A stretch of 64,000 nt of DNA from Paenibacillus azoreducens (GTDB taxonomy: Bacteria; Bacillota; Bacilli; Paenibacillales; Paenibacillaceae): NCBI RefSeq assembly GCF_021654775.1, contig NZ_AP025343.1, positions 1,827,501-1,891,500 of the forward strand, in the 5' to 3' direction. The translations under genes and the position numbers were made by a program. The notes under the pieces were generated by a model. That model did not search any database and was not told the origin of the DNA. It saw nothing but the letters and a program-made list of their open reading frames with translations. This document shows positions 1 to 8,653 of this stretch, piece after piece (positions within the stretch are counted from its first letter, which is position 1; every line of letters starts with the position of its first letter).

Positions 1-49
1 ATCCTTAGACTAATGAGTGTGAACTCATTTTGAATGGGGAGGATGGAAT

Positions 50-781
50 ATGAATTATGTTGTGGAAACAATAAATCTTACGAAAGCATACAAAAAACAG
101 GCAGCTGTTGATGGTGTTCATTTACAGATCAGCAGAGGAAAGGTATTTGGCTTGCTCGGTCCCAACGGGGCCGGAAAGACGACGCTCCTTAAATTGCTTG
201 TCGGGCTGCTGCGCCCTACCTCGGGTGAGATTAAATTGTTTGGCGAGCCTTGGAGGCGGGAGTCTTTGGCTAGGATAGGCGCATTGATCGAGACGCCGGC
301 GATTTATGGGCATCTGACAGGGCGCGAGAACCTGCAGGTTCATCAACGGCTGCTCGGTATACCTGTAAGCCGGATTGATCGTGTTCTTGAAATCGTCGGA
401 CTTCATAAGGTTGACCGCAAAAAGAAAGCGGCTGCTTATTCTTTGGGAATGAAGCAGCGCCTGGGAATTGCTATCGCATTGTTAAACGAACCCGAATTGC
501 TTATTCTTGATGAACCGACCAACGGTCTTGATCCGCTGGGAATCCGGGAGATGAGAACTCTCATCGAATCTTTTACTGATCAAGGAATAACTGTTATTCT
601 TTCAAGCCATATTCTCAGCGAGGTGGCTCAAATTGTTCAAGAAGTCGGTATTGTCAGTCACGGGAAATTGCGTTTTCAGGGCACGCTTGATAACTTGATG
701 ACGCAAGGCAGCGGCCAGGAAAATCTGGAGGAGCTTTTTATGCACTACGTGGACGAAGGCAAGGAGGCACTTTACCGATGA
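50..781 (+). CDS. LanFEG-type peptide-immunity ABC transporter, ATP-binding subunit
   Basis: This is the ATPase of an ABC exporter of the lantibiotic-immunity/bacitracin-resistance type (LanF/BcrA-like), 243 residues, cytoplasmic. Visible motifs are Walker A GPNGAGKT at residues 37-44, a signature region YSLGMKQR, Walker B LLILDEP and the switch His in LSSHIL. The Q-loop position reads ALIETPAIYGHLTGREN, with Glu in place of Gln, as is common in this subfamily. The start is supported by GGGGAGGA upstream. The stop overlaps the next permease start in ATGA, so the genes are translationally coupled. Known LanFEG systems expel membrane-active peptides from the membrane; the substrate here is unknown. 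No lanthipeptide genes are seen, so a resistance role is more likely than self-immunity (inference). Confidence 0.9.
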   Translation: MNYVVETINLTKAYKKQAAVDGVHLQISRGKVFGLLGPNGAGKTTLLKLLVGLLRPTSGEIKLFGEPWRRESLARIGALIETPAIYGHLTGRENLQVHQRLLGIPVSRIDRVLEIVGLHKVDRKKKAAAYSLGMKQRLGIAIALLNEPELLILDEPTNGLDPLGIREMRTLIESFTDQGITVILSSHILSEVAQIVQEVGIVSHGKLRFQGTLDNLMTQGSGQENLEELFMHYVDEGKEALYR

Positions 782-1533
782 GATCATTTGTAGGTTCCGA
801 ATGGCTGAAGTACCGCAGAACGCTAACGCCTTGGCTGGTCGTCGCAGGCCCTTTTATTTTTGCTTTGATGCAGATGGTATTTGGTCTACTTATCCCGGGC
901 GGTGTAGATTGGTCTCTTGCGCTAATGAATATCTATAATTGGTGGTCTGGTTTTGGTCTCCCTTTTGGAATTATTCTATTGACTGCATTATCCGTATCAT
1001 ATGAAAGAAAAGCGGGAGCCTGGAGGTTGCTTCGCGCTTACCCGGTCAAAGGAGGAAACCTGTATTTTTCGAAATTTATCGTTATAGCGCTACAAACTTT
1101 AATCGCCTGCATTTTCCTCGGGCTTTTCATCATATTGCTTTGCAGCTGGAGTGTTACCGGTACGATACCTTGGGGGCCGATTGCTCTCGGTATAACAATT
1201 TCTTGGCTTACAGCCCTTGCACAAATCGCTTTCATGCTTTGGGCTGCCCATATGTTTGGTTTTGGTCTGACTATCTTAATCGGTTTGGCAGGAATGATTT
1301 GCGGGATCCTGCAAAACAACCGGATTGAAGGATGGATGCTGCTTCCGTGGCAATGGCCGCTTCGAGCATTGGGAGCTCTTTTTGGTTTTCAAACAAACGG
1401 CATGCCACTCGATCCATCCAGTCCACTATTAGACAATAAATTAATTATAACGGCAATAATAGCCAGTCTATCCGTTTGCGTGGCGTTATCTGTCGCAGGA
1501 GCCGCTTGGTTTAAACGGAGGGAGGTTCAGTAA
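778..1533 (+). CDS. ABC-2 type permease, EpiE/MutE-like immunity subunit
   Basis: Membrane subunit of 251 residues with about six hydrophobic segments and the characteristic N-terminus SEWLKYRRT shared with the other permeases of this block. The family partners LanF ATPases in peptide-immunity exporters. It overlaps the upstream ATPase by 4 bp and ends 3 bp before the next permease. The C-terminus KRREVQ closely matches the KRREV end of the next permease, which suggests the permeases arose by duplication. The function is inferred from family and context; the substrate is not known. Confidence 0.85.
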   Translation: MRSFVGSEWLKYRRTLTPWLVVAGPFIFALMQMVFGLLIPGGVDWSLALMNIYNWWSGFGLPFGIILLTALSVSYERKAGAWRLLRAYPVKGGNLYFSKFIVIALQTLIACIFLGLFIILLCSWSVTGTIPWGPIALGITISWLTALAQIAFMLWAAHMFGFGLTILIGLAGMICGILQNNRIEGWMLLPWQWPLRALGALFGFQTNGMPLDPSSPLLDNKLIITAIIASLSVCVALSVAGAAWFKRREVQ

Positions 1534-1536
1534 CAG

Positions 1537-2298
1537 ATGCTCAGTGGAATATATTCTGAATGGGGGAAATATCGGCGTACGGCAATTCCCTGGATACTGT
1601 TTCTGGTTCCGCTTGCTATCGCGCTTATCCTTTTGAAATATGGGTACCCATATCGATTAGGTAACAGCACATGGACTATAACCCATATTTTTGATAAGAT
1701 TGGAGATATATGGTACGGGGTGTTTCTGCCTTTTTTCTGGGGGCTGATTCCGGGAATGGCTGCAAATCTCGAGGCAAGCGCAGGTCGCTGGATATCGTTG
1801 CGTATCACTAAGGTTTCGCCAGCTAGGCTGTATCTTAGCAAGTTGGCCGTAATCGTCATTTATACAGGGTTAAGTATGTTATGGTTAATTGCTTTGGTAA
1901 TGATCAGTGCAGGGATACTGAACACGACAGGTTCAATGATGAATTGGATGGCTCTCCTTTTGGCTATTGTCGTGGGTTGGATTTCCTCCCTGCCGCTCAT
2001 CATCATTGGCTTATGGCTCGCTGAGGCATTTGGATGGCCGGTATCCGTCGGCTTTGGATCGGTTGGAGTGCTCGTTGCGGCCATAATCGGCACAACGAGT
2101 TTGGGTAACGGAATATGGATGGCGTTGCCATGGACTTGGCCGGTACGTTTTTCATACAGCACCTACATGTTATTGATAGATTCCTCCGCAAACGAATATT
2201 CCATTATTAAATCTTGCGCGTTATTCATCATTGTTCTCGGCATTATGGTTGTGCTTGCCGCAGCTTCATCCTACTGGTTCAAGAGGCGGGAGGTTTGA
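1537..2298 (+). CDS. ABC-2 type permease, MutG-like immunity subunit
   Basis: Second membrane subunit, 253 residues, with the motif SEWGKYRRT near the N-terminus and about six membrane segments. It lies 3 bp after the previous permease, with a GGAGGGAGG ribosome site inside the upstream gene's end. Together with the ATPase at 50 and the permease at 778 it makes a standard F-E-G set. It is paralogous to its neighbours by its shared ends and length. Confidence 0.85.
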   Translation: MLSGIYSEWGKYRRTAIPWILFLVPLAIALILLKYGYPYRLGNSTWTITHIFDKIGDIWYGVFLPFFWGLIPGMAANLEASAGRWISLRITKVSPARLYLSKLAVIVIYTGLSMLWLIALVMISAGILNTTGSMMNWMALLLAIVVGWISSLPLIIIGLWLAEAFGWPVSVGFGSVGVLVAAIIGTTSLGNGIWMALPWTWPVRFSYSTYMLLIDSSANEYSIIKSCALFIIVLGIMVVLAAASSYWFKRREV

Positions 2299-2301
2299 TT
2301 C

Positions 2302-3009
2302 ATGTTTCTAAACCTTATTCGATCGGAATGCATCAAATACCGCCATACACTTCTTGTTGTGACCATTGGACTCGCTCCCCTCTTGGCAGCTGCGCTTTCC
2401 ATATACAGTGAATTTGATAACGACTTCCATTGGAATCATATTTTACGAACGGCCGGCTTGTTATGGTTTGGAGGATGGATACCCATGATTTGCGGCCTTC
2501 TTGCAGGTTTTGCTTGTCAGCTTGAAAAGGGAGCGGGGAACTGGAAGGTTTTGCTGGTTAGACCTGTTTCGCCGAAATTGGTTTATTTCTCAAAACTGTT
2601 CGTATTGGTTATTCAAATGACTCTTAGTACAGCTCTGCTTTTCATTATACTGAATATAGCCTCATTATTTTTCCCGGACCAGGAACCGGTACCCTGGCTA
2701 AAATGGGGGGGGATGTGGACAGTTCAAACGCTCTTATCCATGAGTATTCTTTTTCTTTCATTTTGGATTGCGGCTGCAGCGGGACGTATAATAGCAGCGG
2801 GATTTGGATTTTTTTGCGTTATATTTTCTGGATTGTTGAGGATGATCAGCGGTTGGGGGAAGGTCGAAATTCCATTCTCCTTAATGGGAATTCAAATTCT
2901 TTTTGCAATAGTAGGTTGTGCTGCCATTTTATATTTCAGTTTAGTTTGGTTTGATAGAAGGTGGAGGACATGCAAGGAGGGGCACCGATCGTTTGGACTG
3001 TTTCATTAG
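2302..3009 (+). CDS. Third ABC-2 type permease of the block
   Basis: A 235-residue membrane protein beginning with the same SECIKYRHT-type amphipathic start as the two preceding permeases, with about six hydrophobic segments. Canonical LanFEG systems have only two permeases, so this is an extra subunit, probably the partner of the second ATPase that follows. Its 3' end overlaps that ATPase by 49 bp in another frame, so the last 16 residues are encoded in shared DNA. Confidence 0.8.
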   Translation: MFLNLIRSECIKYRHTLLVVTIGLAPLLAAALSIYSEFDNDFHWNHILRTAGLLWFGGWIPMICGLLAGFACQLEKGAGNWKVLLVRPVSPKLVYFSKLFVLVIQMTLSTALLFIILNIASLFFPDQEPVPWLKWGGMWTVQTLLSMSILFLSFWIAAAAGRIIAAGFGFFCVIFSGLLRMISGWGKVEIPFSLMGIQILFAIVGCAAILYFSLVWFDRRWRTCKEGHRSFGLFH

Positions 3010-3893
3010 CCAAATCATATCGCAATCATGACATCATAAAAAATGTGAATCTCAATCTAAAACAAGGTGAAATATATACTGTTTTGGGCACTAAGGGATC
3101 AGGCAAAACGACGCTGCTAAAATTATTGGCCGGAATCATAACCCCCACGGCAGGAAGTATCGAAATGTTTGGCATGAATCTATCAAAGAAGGTAAGTCGG
3201 AAGAAGCTTAGAAGGGTCGGCTATATGAACGGCGGGACTGGATTTTTGAGCCATTTGACTGTTGCCGAAAATCTCGACATCCATCGGAAATTAATGGGGG
3301 TGCCAGGAAAGCAATGTATCGACGATACGCTTCACAGATTTTATCTGGCTGAATTCAAAAATATCTGTGTGAAAGAGCTGCCTAACGAGATTAGGAGGAG
3401 GCTTAACGTCGCCCGGGCTCTTTTACATCGGCCGGAGCTGCTGCTGCTAGACGAGCCTGTTCAAGGCATGGACTCCTACACTCAAAGCGAGATTTTTCGT
3501 CTTATTCATGAACATGCCGCATCTCAACAAATGACCATCGTATTTACCGCCCGTCGCATGGAAGATGTTCCGTCTTATTCAAGTCAGGTTGGTATCATTC
3601 ATCAGGGGGAAGTAATCAAGCAAATAAAGGCATCCGACCTTTCATCCCAATCCATGAACCATATCATCATTAAAGTAAACGATGTTGCGAAAGCGAGCGT
3701 TCTTCTTGAGCAGGAGATGGGAATCTATAATTATAGGGTGGTCGACCATGAATACCTCTGGGTTTTTGAAAAACTGAATCATTCGGCAGACATAAACCGC
3801 ATTTTGATTCGTGGAAATGTGGATGTTTATGAACTCAGATTTGGCGGCAAAGACGATGATTTGATGAAGTTTTTAGAGGAGGATGAATGTTAA
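2961..3893 (+). CDS. Second ABC ATPase, degenerate catalytic motifs
   Basis: An ATP-binding subunit of 310 residues. Walker A is intact (GTKGSGKT, residues 43-50) and Walker B is intact (LLLLDEP). The signature reads LPNEIRRRL instead of an LSGGQ-type loop, and the switch region reads FTARRMEDV with no His where the first ATPase has SSHIL. The C-terminal 80 residues form an extra domain absent from the first ATPase. The start is GTG 2961; ATG 2970 is the alternative, but neither has a well-spaced ribosome site, which suggests translation coupled to the overlapping permease. The motif losses suggest weak or no hydrolysis, perhaps as an asymmetric partner of the first ATPase (inference). Confidence 0.8.
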   Translation: MEDMQGGAPIVWTVSLAKSYRNHDIIKNVNLNLKQGEIYTVLGTKGSGKTTLLKLLAGIITPTAGSIEMFGMNLSKKVSRKKLRRVGYMNGGTGFLSHLTVAENLDIHRKLMGVPGKQCIDDTLHRFYLAEFKNICVKELPNEIRRRLNVARALLHRPELLLLDEPVQGMDSYTQSEIFRLIHEHAASQQMTIVFTARRMEDVPSYSSQVGIIHQGEVIKQIKASDLSSQSMNHIIIKVNDVAKASVLLEQEMGIYNYRVVDHEYLWVFEKLNHSADINRILIRGNVDVYELRFGGKDDDLMKFLEEDEC

Positions 3894-4630
3894 CCCTGAT
3901 ATCTGTCGAATTTTTAAAGCTTAGGCGCTGCAAAATATGGTGGCTAATCTTATCTATATTTGCTGCTCACGCCTATTCGGACATTTTGAAAGTCAGCAGT
4001 TACCATTGGGATGTTTTTTTAAACGCAACATATATGAATCTTTGGCTCCGTCCCATACTCTTTACTTTCTTATCTGGATACCTTTTTACAAGGGATGATG
4101 AGCAGCGCATGCAAGTCATCTTCTTTTCATATCCGTTTAACCGCAGCCTCTGGTTTTTATCAAAATGTCTGACGGCCTTTTTATGGGTGGGAATGATTTT
4201 GTTCGTATCAGGTATCATCGACGTAAGTCTAGGAATGCTCTTTCTTCAAGATCCTTACACGTTTTCCGTGTTGAAATATCAATGCATGTCATTTTTGGGG
4301 TCTTGGATTCTATTTTCTGGATTGATTCCTCTAGGCATTATTCTGGCGTTAGGAGTTCGTAGCACGGTGCGCTTAGGCATATTATCTGTTCTCATTCCCC
4401 TGCTGGAGCTTCCGTTAACGGCATTGTTTCCGAAATATGCATTAATTAACCCATGGCTCCTACCCTATTTGTACTTCAGTTTTCCTTACAATTATCCGAC
4501 ACATTTTTTATGGGAGCGGGGATTATGGATTTCGGTGACGTTGATCGCCGCAAGTTTATTTTTTAGTTGGTATTTATATGTGGCCAGGGATCCAAAAACG
4601 GATTCGTACAGGTACTCTCTAGAAGAGTGA
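3887..4630 (+). CDS. ABC-2 type permease, last subunit of the immunity block
   Basis: A 247-residue membrane protein starting MLTLISVEFLKLRR, typical of ABC-2 permeases, with about six membrane segments. The ribosome site is GAGGAGGATGA inside the end of the preceding ATPase, and the two genes overlap by 7 bp. It resembles the other permeases in layout but is more diverged. It probably pairs with the degenerate ATPase. Confidence 0.8.
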   Translation: MLTLISVEFLKLRRCKIWWLILSIFAAHAYSDILKVSSYHWDVFLNATYMNLWLRPILFTFLSGYLFTRDDEQRMQVIFFSYPFNRSLWFLSKCLTAFLWVGMILFVSGIIDVSLGMLFLQDPYTFSVLKYQCMSFLGSWILFSGLIPLGIILALGVRSTVRLGILSVLIPLLELPLTALFPKYALINPWLLPYLYFSFPYNYPTHFLWERGLWISVTLIAASLFFSWYLYVARDPKTDSYRYSLEE

Positions 4631-4657
4631 TCAAAATGTAATTTGAAGGTGATTTTA

Positions 4658-5371
4658 ATGGAAAATGCCGCCCGTATTTTAATTGTTGAAGATGACTCGG
4701 ATATATGCCAGCTAATTACTGACGCTCTTCTTAAAGAGGGGTATAAGGTGAACGCGGTCCATAATGGTCTTGCAGCTGTTGATGAATTTGCTGCTAATCG
4801 TTATGATCTAATGATCTTGGATATCATGCTTCCTGGAATCGACGGTTTCGAAGTTCTTAGAAGAATAAGGGAGAAGGAGAAGATCCCCATCCTATTATTA
4901 TCGGCAAAAGACGAAGAAGTAGACAAGATTTTAGGGCTTGGAGGAGGCGCGGACGATTATTTGACAAAGCCCTTTTTGCTTGGAGAACTTTTGGCCCGTG
5001 TGAGAGCCCAATTGCGCAGGTGCTTTTATTATCATCCCGAGGTTGTAAGAACATCCGATCCGGTTATTTCTTATAAAAAATTGAAGATGAATTTGAATAC
5101 GTACCAAGTCGAAGTGGATGGAGAAACCAAAGTTTTGACCTCAAAAGAATTTGATATCTTAAGATTACTTATTTCCAGTCCTAGGCGTGTATTTACCAAA
5201 TCCCAGATTTTCGAAAATATATGGAACGAGCCGTTTTCCTCCGAGGTGGACGAAAATACGATCATGGTTCATATCCGGCGCTTGCGAATAAAAATTGAAG
5301 CAGATCCTTCGCATCCCGAATATATTCAGACCGTTTGGGGGATCGGGTACCGTTTAGGCGGAGAGGAGTAG
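4658..5371 (+). CDS. OmpR-family response regulator
   Basis: A two-domain regulator of 237 residues. The receiver domain covers about residues 6-118 with the acidic pair E11/D12 and phosphoacceptor D55 in [10 protein letters not shown]; the conserved Lys lies in LTKPF. A winged-helix DNA-binding domain follows at about 135-235 and ends [12 protein letters not shown] 4658 was chosen over upstream TTG 4643 because GAAGGTGAT lies just before it. It is paired with the kinase that begins 10 bp downstream and most likely controls the upstream ABC genes, as in NisRK, SpaRK and CprRK systems (inference). Confidence 0.9.
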   Translation: MENAARILIVEDDSDICQLITDALLKEGYKVNAVHNGLAAVDEFAANRYDLMILDIMLPGIDGFEVLRRIREKEKIPILLLSAKDEEVDKILGLGGGADDYLTKPFLLGELLARVRAQLRRCFYYHPEVVRTSDPVISYKKLKMNLNTYQVEVDGETKVLTSKEFDILRLLISSPRRVFTKSQIFENIWNEPFSSEVDENTIMVHIRRLRIKIEADPSHPEYIQTVWGIGYRLGGEE

Positions 5372-5380
5372 CGAATTTAC

Positions 5381-6289
5381 ATGCTGGGAATCTTTATCAT
5401 CATATCATTGGGAACTGCTTTGATTGTTCAGTCTATTCATCAGATGATATTTATCCGCCAGGTTAAATCTATTAGTCAGGGACTGGCGGAATTACGGTCT
5501 AATGAAAGGTTTTTTTTGCATGTCAGCACAAGGAGCACGGTTCTGAATGAGCTGGCTGAACAGGTGAATTTAATAGGGGATCATATTCAATCGCTGAATC
5601 AACGAACCAAACGGCTCGAGAAAGTTCAAAGACAGGTGATGACCCATATTGCACACGATTTGCGGACACCCCTAACCTCGTTATCCGGTTACGCCGAATT
5701 ATTAAAAAATAAAGTGGATTTAAGCCATGAAGAAATGACAAAGTATGCGGATATTATATTTTTAAAGTCGCAGAATATGACCCGGATTATCCGAGATTTT
5801 TTTGAATGGGCCAGGCTTGAGGCTGATGACGTCAAAATGAATTTTCAAAAGGTGAACATGGTGAAGAAAGTTGAAGAGGTACTGCTATCATTTCTGCAGG
5901 ATTTCAATCATTTAGGGGTCGAACCCATTCTTGATTTGCCAAAATCACCGCTATGGGCGTGGGCTGACCCCGCCAGCATTGAAAGGATATTAAGCAACCT
6001 GATTACGAATTCTTTGCGTTATGGTGCAGATGGAGGCAAGCACGGTATTCGAATGTGGTCCAAAGAAGGACGCGTATGGATTGAAATATGGGACTCAGGG
6101 CAAGGAATTCTTCCCGAGAACATCCCGTTTGTTTTTGAACGCCTTTACAAGGGAAAGAGACACTACGGCTCTTCATCAGGGAGCGGCCTTGGGCTTAGCA
6201 TTACAAAGAAATTAATCGAAAAACATCATGGTGAAATATTTGTTCACAGCGTTCCGTTTGAAAAAACATCTTTTACCTTTTACATATAG
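5381..6289 (+). CDS. Sensor histidine kinase of the peptide-resistance block
   Basis: A kinase of 302 residues with one N-terminal membrane segment (about residues 2-20), no extracellular domain, a dimerisation and phosphorylation helix with H92 in MTHIAHDLRTP, and a C-terminal ATPase domain with N-box LITNSLRYG and G-boxes WDSGQG and GSGLGLSI. The very short input region suggests sensing within the membrane or through the transporter (inference). GGAGAGGAG lies about 12 nt upstream of the ATG. It follows the response regulator directly. Confidence 0.88.
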   Translation: MLGIFIIISLGTALIVQSIHQMIFIRQVKSISQGLAELRSNERFFLHVSTRSTVLNELAEQVNLIGDHIQSLNQRTKRLEKVQRQVMTHIAHDLRTPLTSLSGYAELLKNKVDLSHEEMTKYADIIFLKSQNMTRIIRDFFEWARLEADDVKMNFQKVNMVKKVEEVLLSFLQDFNHLGVEPILDLPKSPLWAWADPASIERILSNLITNSLRYGADGGKHGIRMWSKEGRVWIEIWDSGQGILPENIPFVFERLYKGKRHYGSSSGSGLGLSITKKLIEKHHGEIFVHSVPFEKTSFTFYI

Positions 6290-6325
6290 CTGTTTAAAAT
6301 TTTCAGATCGATTGACAGGGACCCG

Positions 6326-6943
6326 CTAATGAATCATTTGCTGGATGATATCATGTTTTACATACCCTTTAAGGATCCCCTTTAATACAGCTTGGGCTCT
6401 ATTGCTTGCGTCAAGTTTATAAAAGATATTGCTTATGTAATAGGAGACTGTTCTATTGCAGATATGCAGGGATTTAGCTATCTCCTTGTTTGAAAGGCCA
6501 AGCGTTATGCACTCCAGCACCTTTTGTTCTTGACTTGATAAGCTGTTTTCCGAACTCCTGAGATTGGAAATTTTGAATTGACTGTAAACCATTGTAATTG
6601 TTTTATATATGTCGGATATTTCAACTTCTTTCGTAAGGAATGCATCGATTCCGCCAATGTTTTTATTGTATAAGTGGTAGTTCTTATCAATGGCTAGCAA
6701 AATGATTTTTAAATTTGGGAATGTGCTTTTTAGATTCATAAAGGAGACTTTGAGACAGATTTCTAAATCAAATTCGAAGATAAGTACATGCGGGTTGTAA
6801 ACTCGAATGGCCTCTATAGTACTTTGCTCGGATTTGTATTTACAGGAAGTCACTTTCAAATTGTCTTTTTCCTTCAAATAATTTTGTAATGCCCACAGAA
6901 AAATTCCCCCTACGCCTATTGTCATAACTGAGATACTATTCAA
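6326..6943 (-). CDS. LuxR-type regulator with atypical receiver
   Basis: A 205-residue protein with a NarL/LuxR helix-turn-helix at about residues 133-195 (SSQEQKVLECITLGLSNKEI... then CNRTVSYYISNIFYKL). The N-terminal part has the length and secondary-structure rhythm of a receiver, but the phosphoacceptor position in VLIFEFD is Glu57 and the N-terminal acidic pair is missing; the Lys in FLTKE is present. It is therefore probably phosphorylation-independent (inference). The ribosome site GGAGGAG precedes the ATG. The gene is much more AT-rich than the flanking core genes, which suggests transfer. It converges on the immunity kinase; any regulatory link is speculative. Confidence 0.8.
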   Translation of the reverse strand: MNSISVMTIGVGGIFLWALQNYLKEKDNLKVTSCKYKSEQSTIEAIRVYNPHVLIFEFDLEICLKVSFMNLKSTFPNLKIILLAIDKNYHLYNKNIGGIDAFLTKEVEISDIYKTITMVYSQFKISNLRSSENSLSSQEQKVLECITLGLSNKEIAKSLHICNRTVSYYISNIFYKLDASNRAQAVLKGILKGYVKHDIIQQMIH

Positions 6944-7820
6944 TTCTTTACTCCTCCTCTTTAATTTTTTCTATAGTATCTGTTAAAAATAGTGGGTTAT
7001 TTTTTTTGGTTTAAATATTAGCAGTTAGTAGATTTAGAGGGTTTTCTTATTATATTAATATTATATTTTAAATCGCTTACAATTTCTAGGACAATTATAA
7101 TTATTTAATTTTTTTGTTATAATATGTATTTTTTGAATTGCAAGGAAATATACGAAGGTAACATATACGATTGCCCGCGTAAGCAAGCATAGCATCACGC
7201 TAACCTATTAAAGTATGCAAATCTGCATCCTATTTCAGCAAAATCACCGCTTTACATGGAAAAACCTGCAAATGGAATCAACTTTATAATGAACATTTAC
7301 GGGTGTTTGCACAGTGGCATTATAAAATGATTTTTGAAGTCGTTTTTTTGGATTTTAGTAAAATCCTACATACAAAAATGACTGGCTGTTCCATTTGGAA
7401 AGTTGCAAAAGTGCATCTATTTTAGCGCTCCAGGTAACTATGGCTAGAAAGCTTGCAATAGTGCATCTTTTCCCCAGCTTTTAGACATAAATAGACGATT
7501 CATAGTCAAATGGATGCACTTTCGCAACAATTTTCCATTTCACGCTATAAAAGGCCTGAAATGGATGCACTTTCGCAACATTTTTCCTTTTCACATGATC
7601 GGCTGTCGTCTGAAAAAGCTTGCGCCCTGAATCGATTTAACAATGATTGATATCGAGTATTTAAACCTGCGTAGTGGCCAACCCGTAAAAACTATGGAAT
7701 AATGAAAAACTTCAAAAGAGGGGTCCCTTTTACGGAAGGTGACTCCTTTAGTGATTTTGTGGTACGTTATATGAGGCTAGGTCACCTAAAACAGAAGTTC
7801 AAGGAAAGAAGGGAAATGTT
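6944..7820. other. AT-rich intergenic stretch
   Basis: About 880 bp without a convincing gene. The first 200 bp are extremely AT-rich and probably hold the promoter of the leftward LuxR-type gene. The remainder holds the dyad repeat element at 7402-7579 and a related GCAAATCTGCATCC sequence near 7218-7230. A reading frame at 7702-7929 overlaps the DUF1904 gene in another frame and has no supporting features. Confidence 0.6.
7402..7579. repeat. Four-word dyad element, GTTGCAAAAGTGCATC type
   Basis: Two copies of GTTGCAAAAGTGCATC (7402-7417; variant CTTGCAATAGTGCATC at 7452-7467) are followed by two reverse-complement copies GATGCACTTTCGCAAC (7513-7528 and 7564-7579). Same-orientation copies are 50 and 51 nt apart, and the inner and outer pairs share one dyad centre near 7490. 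The layout matches the elements at 21952, 40254 and 56009, although the word itself differs. Confidence 0.8.
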
Positions 7821-8165
7821 TTGCCTTTTGTCAGATTTACGGGATTCGAAAAAAACGTGGTGGAACATGTCGCACCCGCAATCATTGAGGATTTTGCAGC
7901 TATCGCCAACATTCCGCAGGAAATCGTAAAAATAGAGCTTTTACCAGTGGAAAAAATCATAAATAGTCCGCAGTCCGTTGAAATTTACATGTTTCCGAGA
8001 GAACAGGAGAAGCATGACGCCATCGCCAAAATGATCAACGAACATCTGAAAAATGAAGGATTTCACCGCGCTCATATTTTTTATGTCCTGCTGCAGCCAT
8101 CGCTTTATTATAAAGAAGGATTGCCTTTAAACGAGATTCCTAGGAAAACGGTTCACGAGACTTGA
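7821..8165 (+). CDS. DUF1904 family protein
   Basis: A 114-residue cytoplasmic protein that matches the DUF1904 family along its whole length, including the start PFVRFTGFE, the central EIYMFPREQEKHD and the end LLQPSLYYKEG. The family has a tautomerase-like small alpha/beta appearance, but no established function. The start is TTG 7821, preceded by AAGGAAAGAAGGGA. It stands alone between repeats. Confidence 0.8.
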   Translation: MPFVRFTGFEKNVVEHVAPAIIEDFAAIANIPQEIVKIELLPVEKIINSPQSVEIYMFPREQEKHDAIAKMINEHLKNEGFHRAHIFYVLLQPSLYYKEGLPLNEIPRKTVHET

Positions 8166-8190
8166 GCCAAGCATCCGTACTTGTTAAAAA

Positions 8191-8433
8191 GGGGCCCGCA
8201 AGGTAATCGGAATAAGCTTCGAAAGCCCCACGCCACTCAGTACTTTGCTTCGCAAAAGCGCCTCTCTGCGAGATGCGTCGGACTTCTTTCCGATACCCTC
8301 AGTACTTTTGCTTCGCAAAAGCGCCTCTCTGCGAGATGCGTCGGACTTCTTTCCGATACCCTCAGTACTTTTGCTTCGCAAAAGCGCCTCTCTGCGAGAT
8401 GCGTCGGACTTCTTTCCGATACCCTTTGTGGGG
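8191..8433. repeat. GGGG-CCCGCAAGGT palindromic element, interrupted
   Basis: The left part GGGGCCCGCAAGGTAATCGG and AATAAGC (8191-8217) and the right part CCCTTTGTGGGGTTATT are the two arms of the intergenic element seen intact at 22897-23021 and in part at 62177. Here the arms are separated by the 63-bp triplication at 8236-8424. Confidence 0.7.
8236..8424. repeat. 63-bp tandem repeat, three copies
   Basis: Three head-to-tail copies, starting at CTCAGTACTTT (8236, 8298 and 8361), of a 62-63 bp unit that contains GCTTCGCAAAAGCG (a hairpin) and CTGCGAGATGCG. The copies are essentially identical except for one T missing in the first, so the expansion is recent. Because 63 is divisible by three, all frames stay open across it, producing spurious reading frames on both strands. 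No gene is called here. Confidence 0.9.
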
Positions 8434-8551
8434 TTATTCTGCAAATAAATCTGTGTATAGGGAATCAATTTCATAATGGATATATCGGCGTTGTGAAATT
8501 GATTTTAGGAATTGGAATATGAGTAAATTGTCGCTATAATCGTAAGTAGAT

Positions 8552-8589
8552 GCGATCAAGAAAATAGTAGCAGCCATTTTCTTAATCGC
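8552..8589. repeat. 38-nt hairpin repeat, copy 1
   Basis: GCGATCAAGAAAAT and ATTTTCTTAATCGC form a 38-nt hairpin upstream of ppaC. The same 38-nt hairpin, with an identical left arm and a changed loop, lies at 24026-24063 as the tip of a terminator. Here there is no T-run after it. Confidence 0.65.
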
Positions 8590-8653
8590 GTCTAGACCAA
8601 TACATTTCAGGAATGTCTTTACTTTAACAATGGATAAGGAGTATGAAAAACTC

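Noticed and set aside
1..6290. Lantibiotic biosynthesis cluster
   Set aside because: Only exporter and regulatory genes are present; no precursor peptide, LanB/LanC/LanM or protease frame is visible in the window.
8181..8522. Open frames on both strands over the 63-bp triplication
   Set aside because: They exist only because the repeat length is a multiple of three; no ribosome site, domain or conservation is visible.
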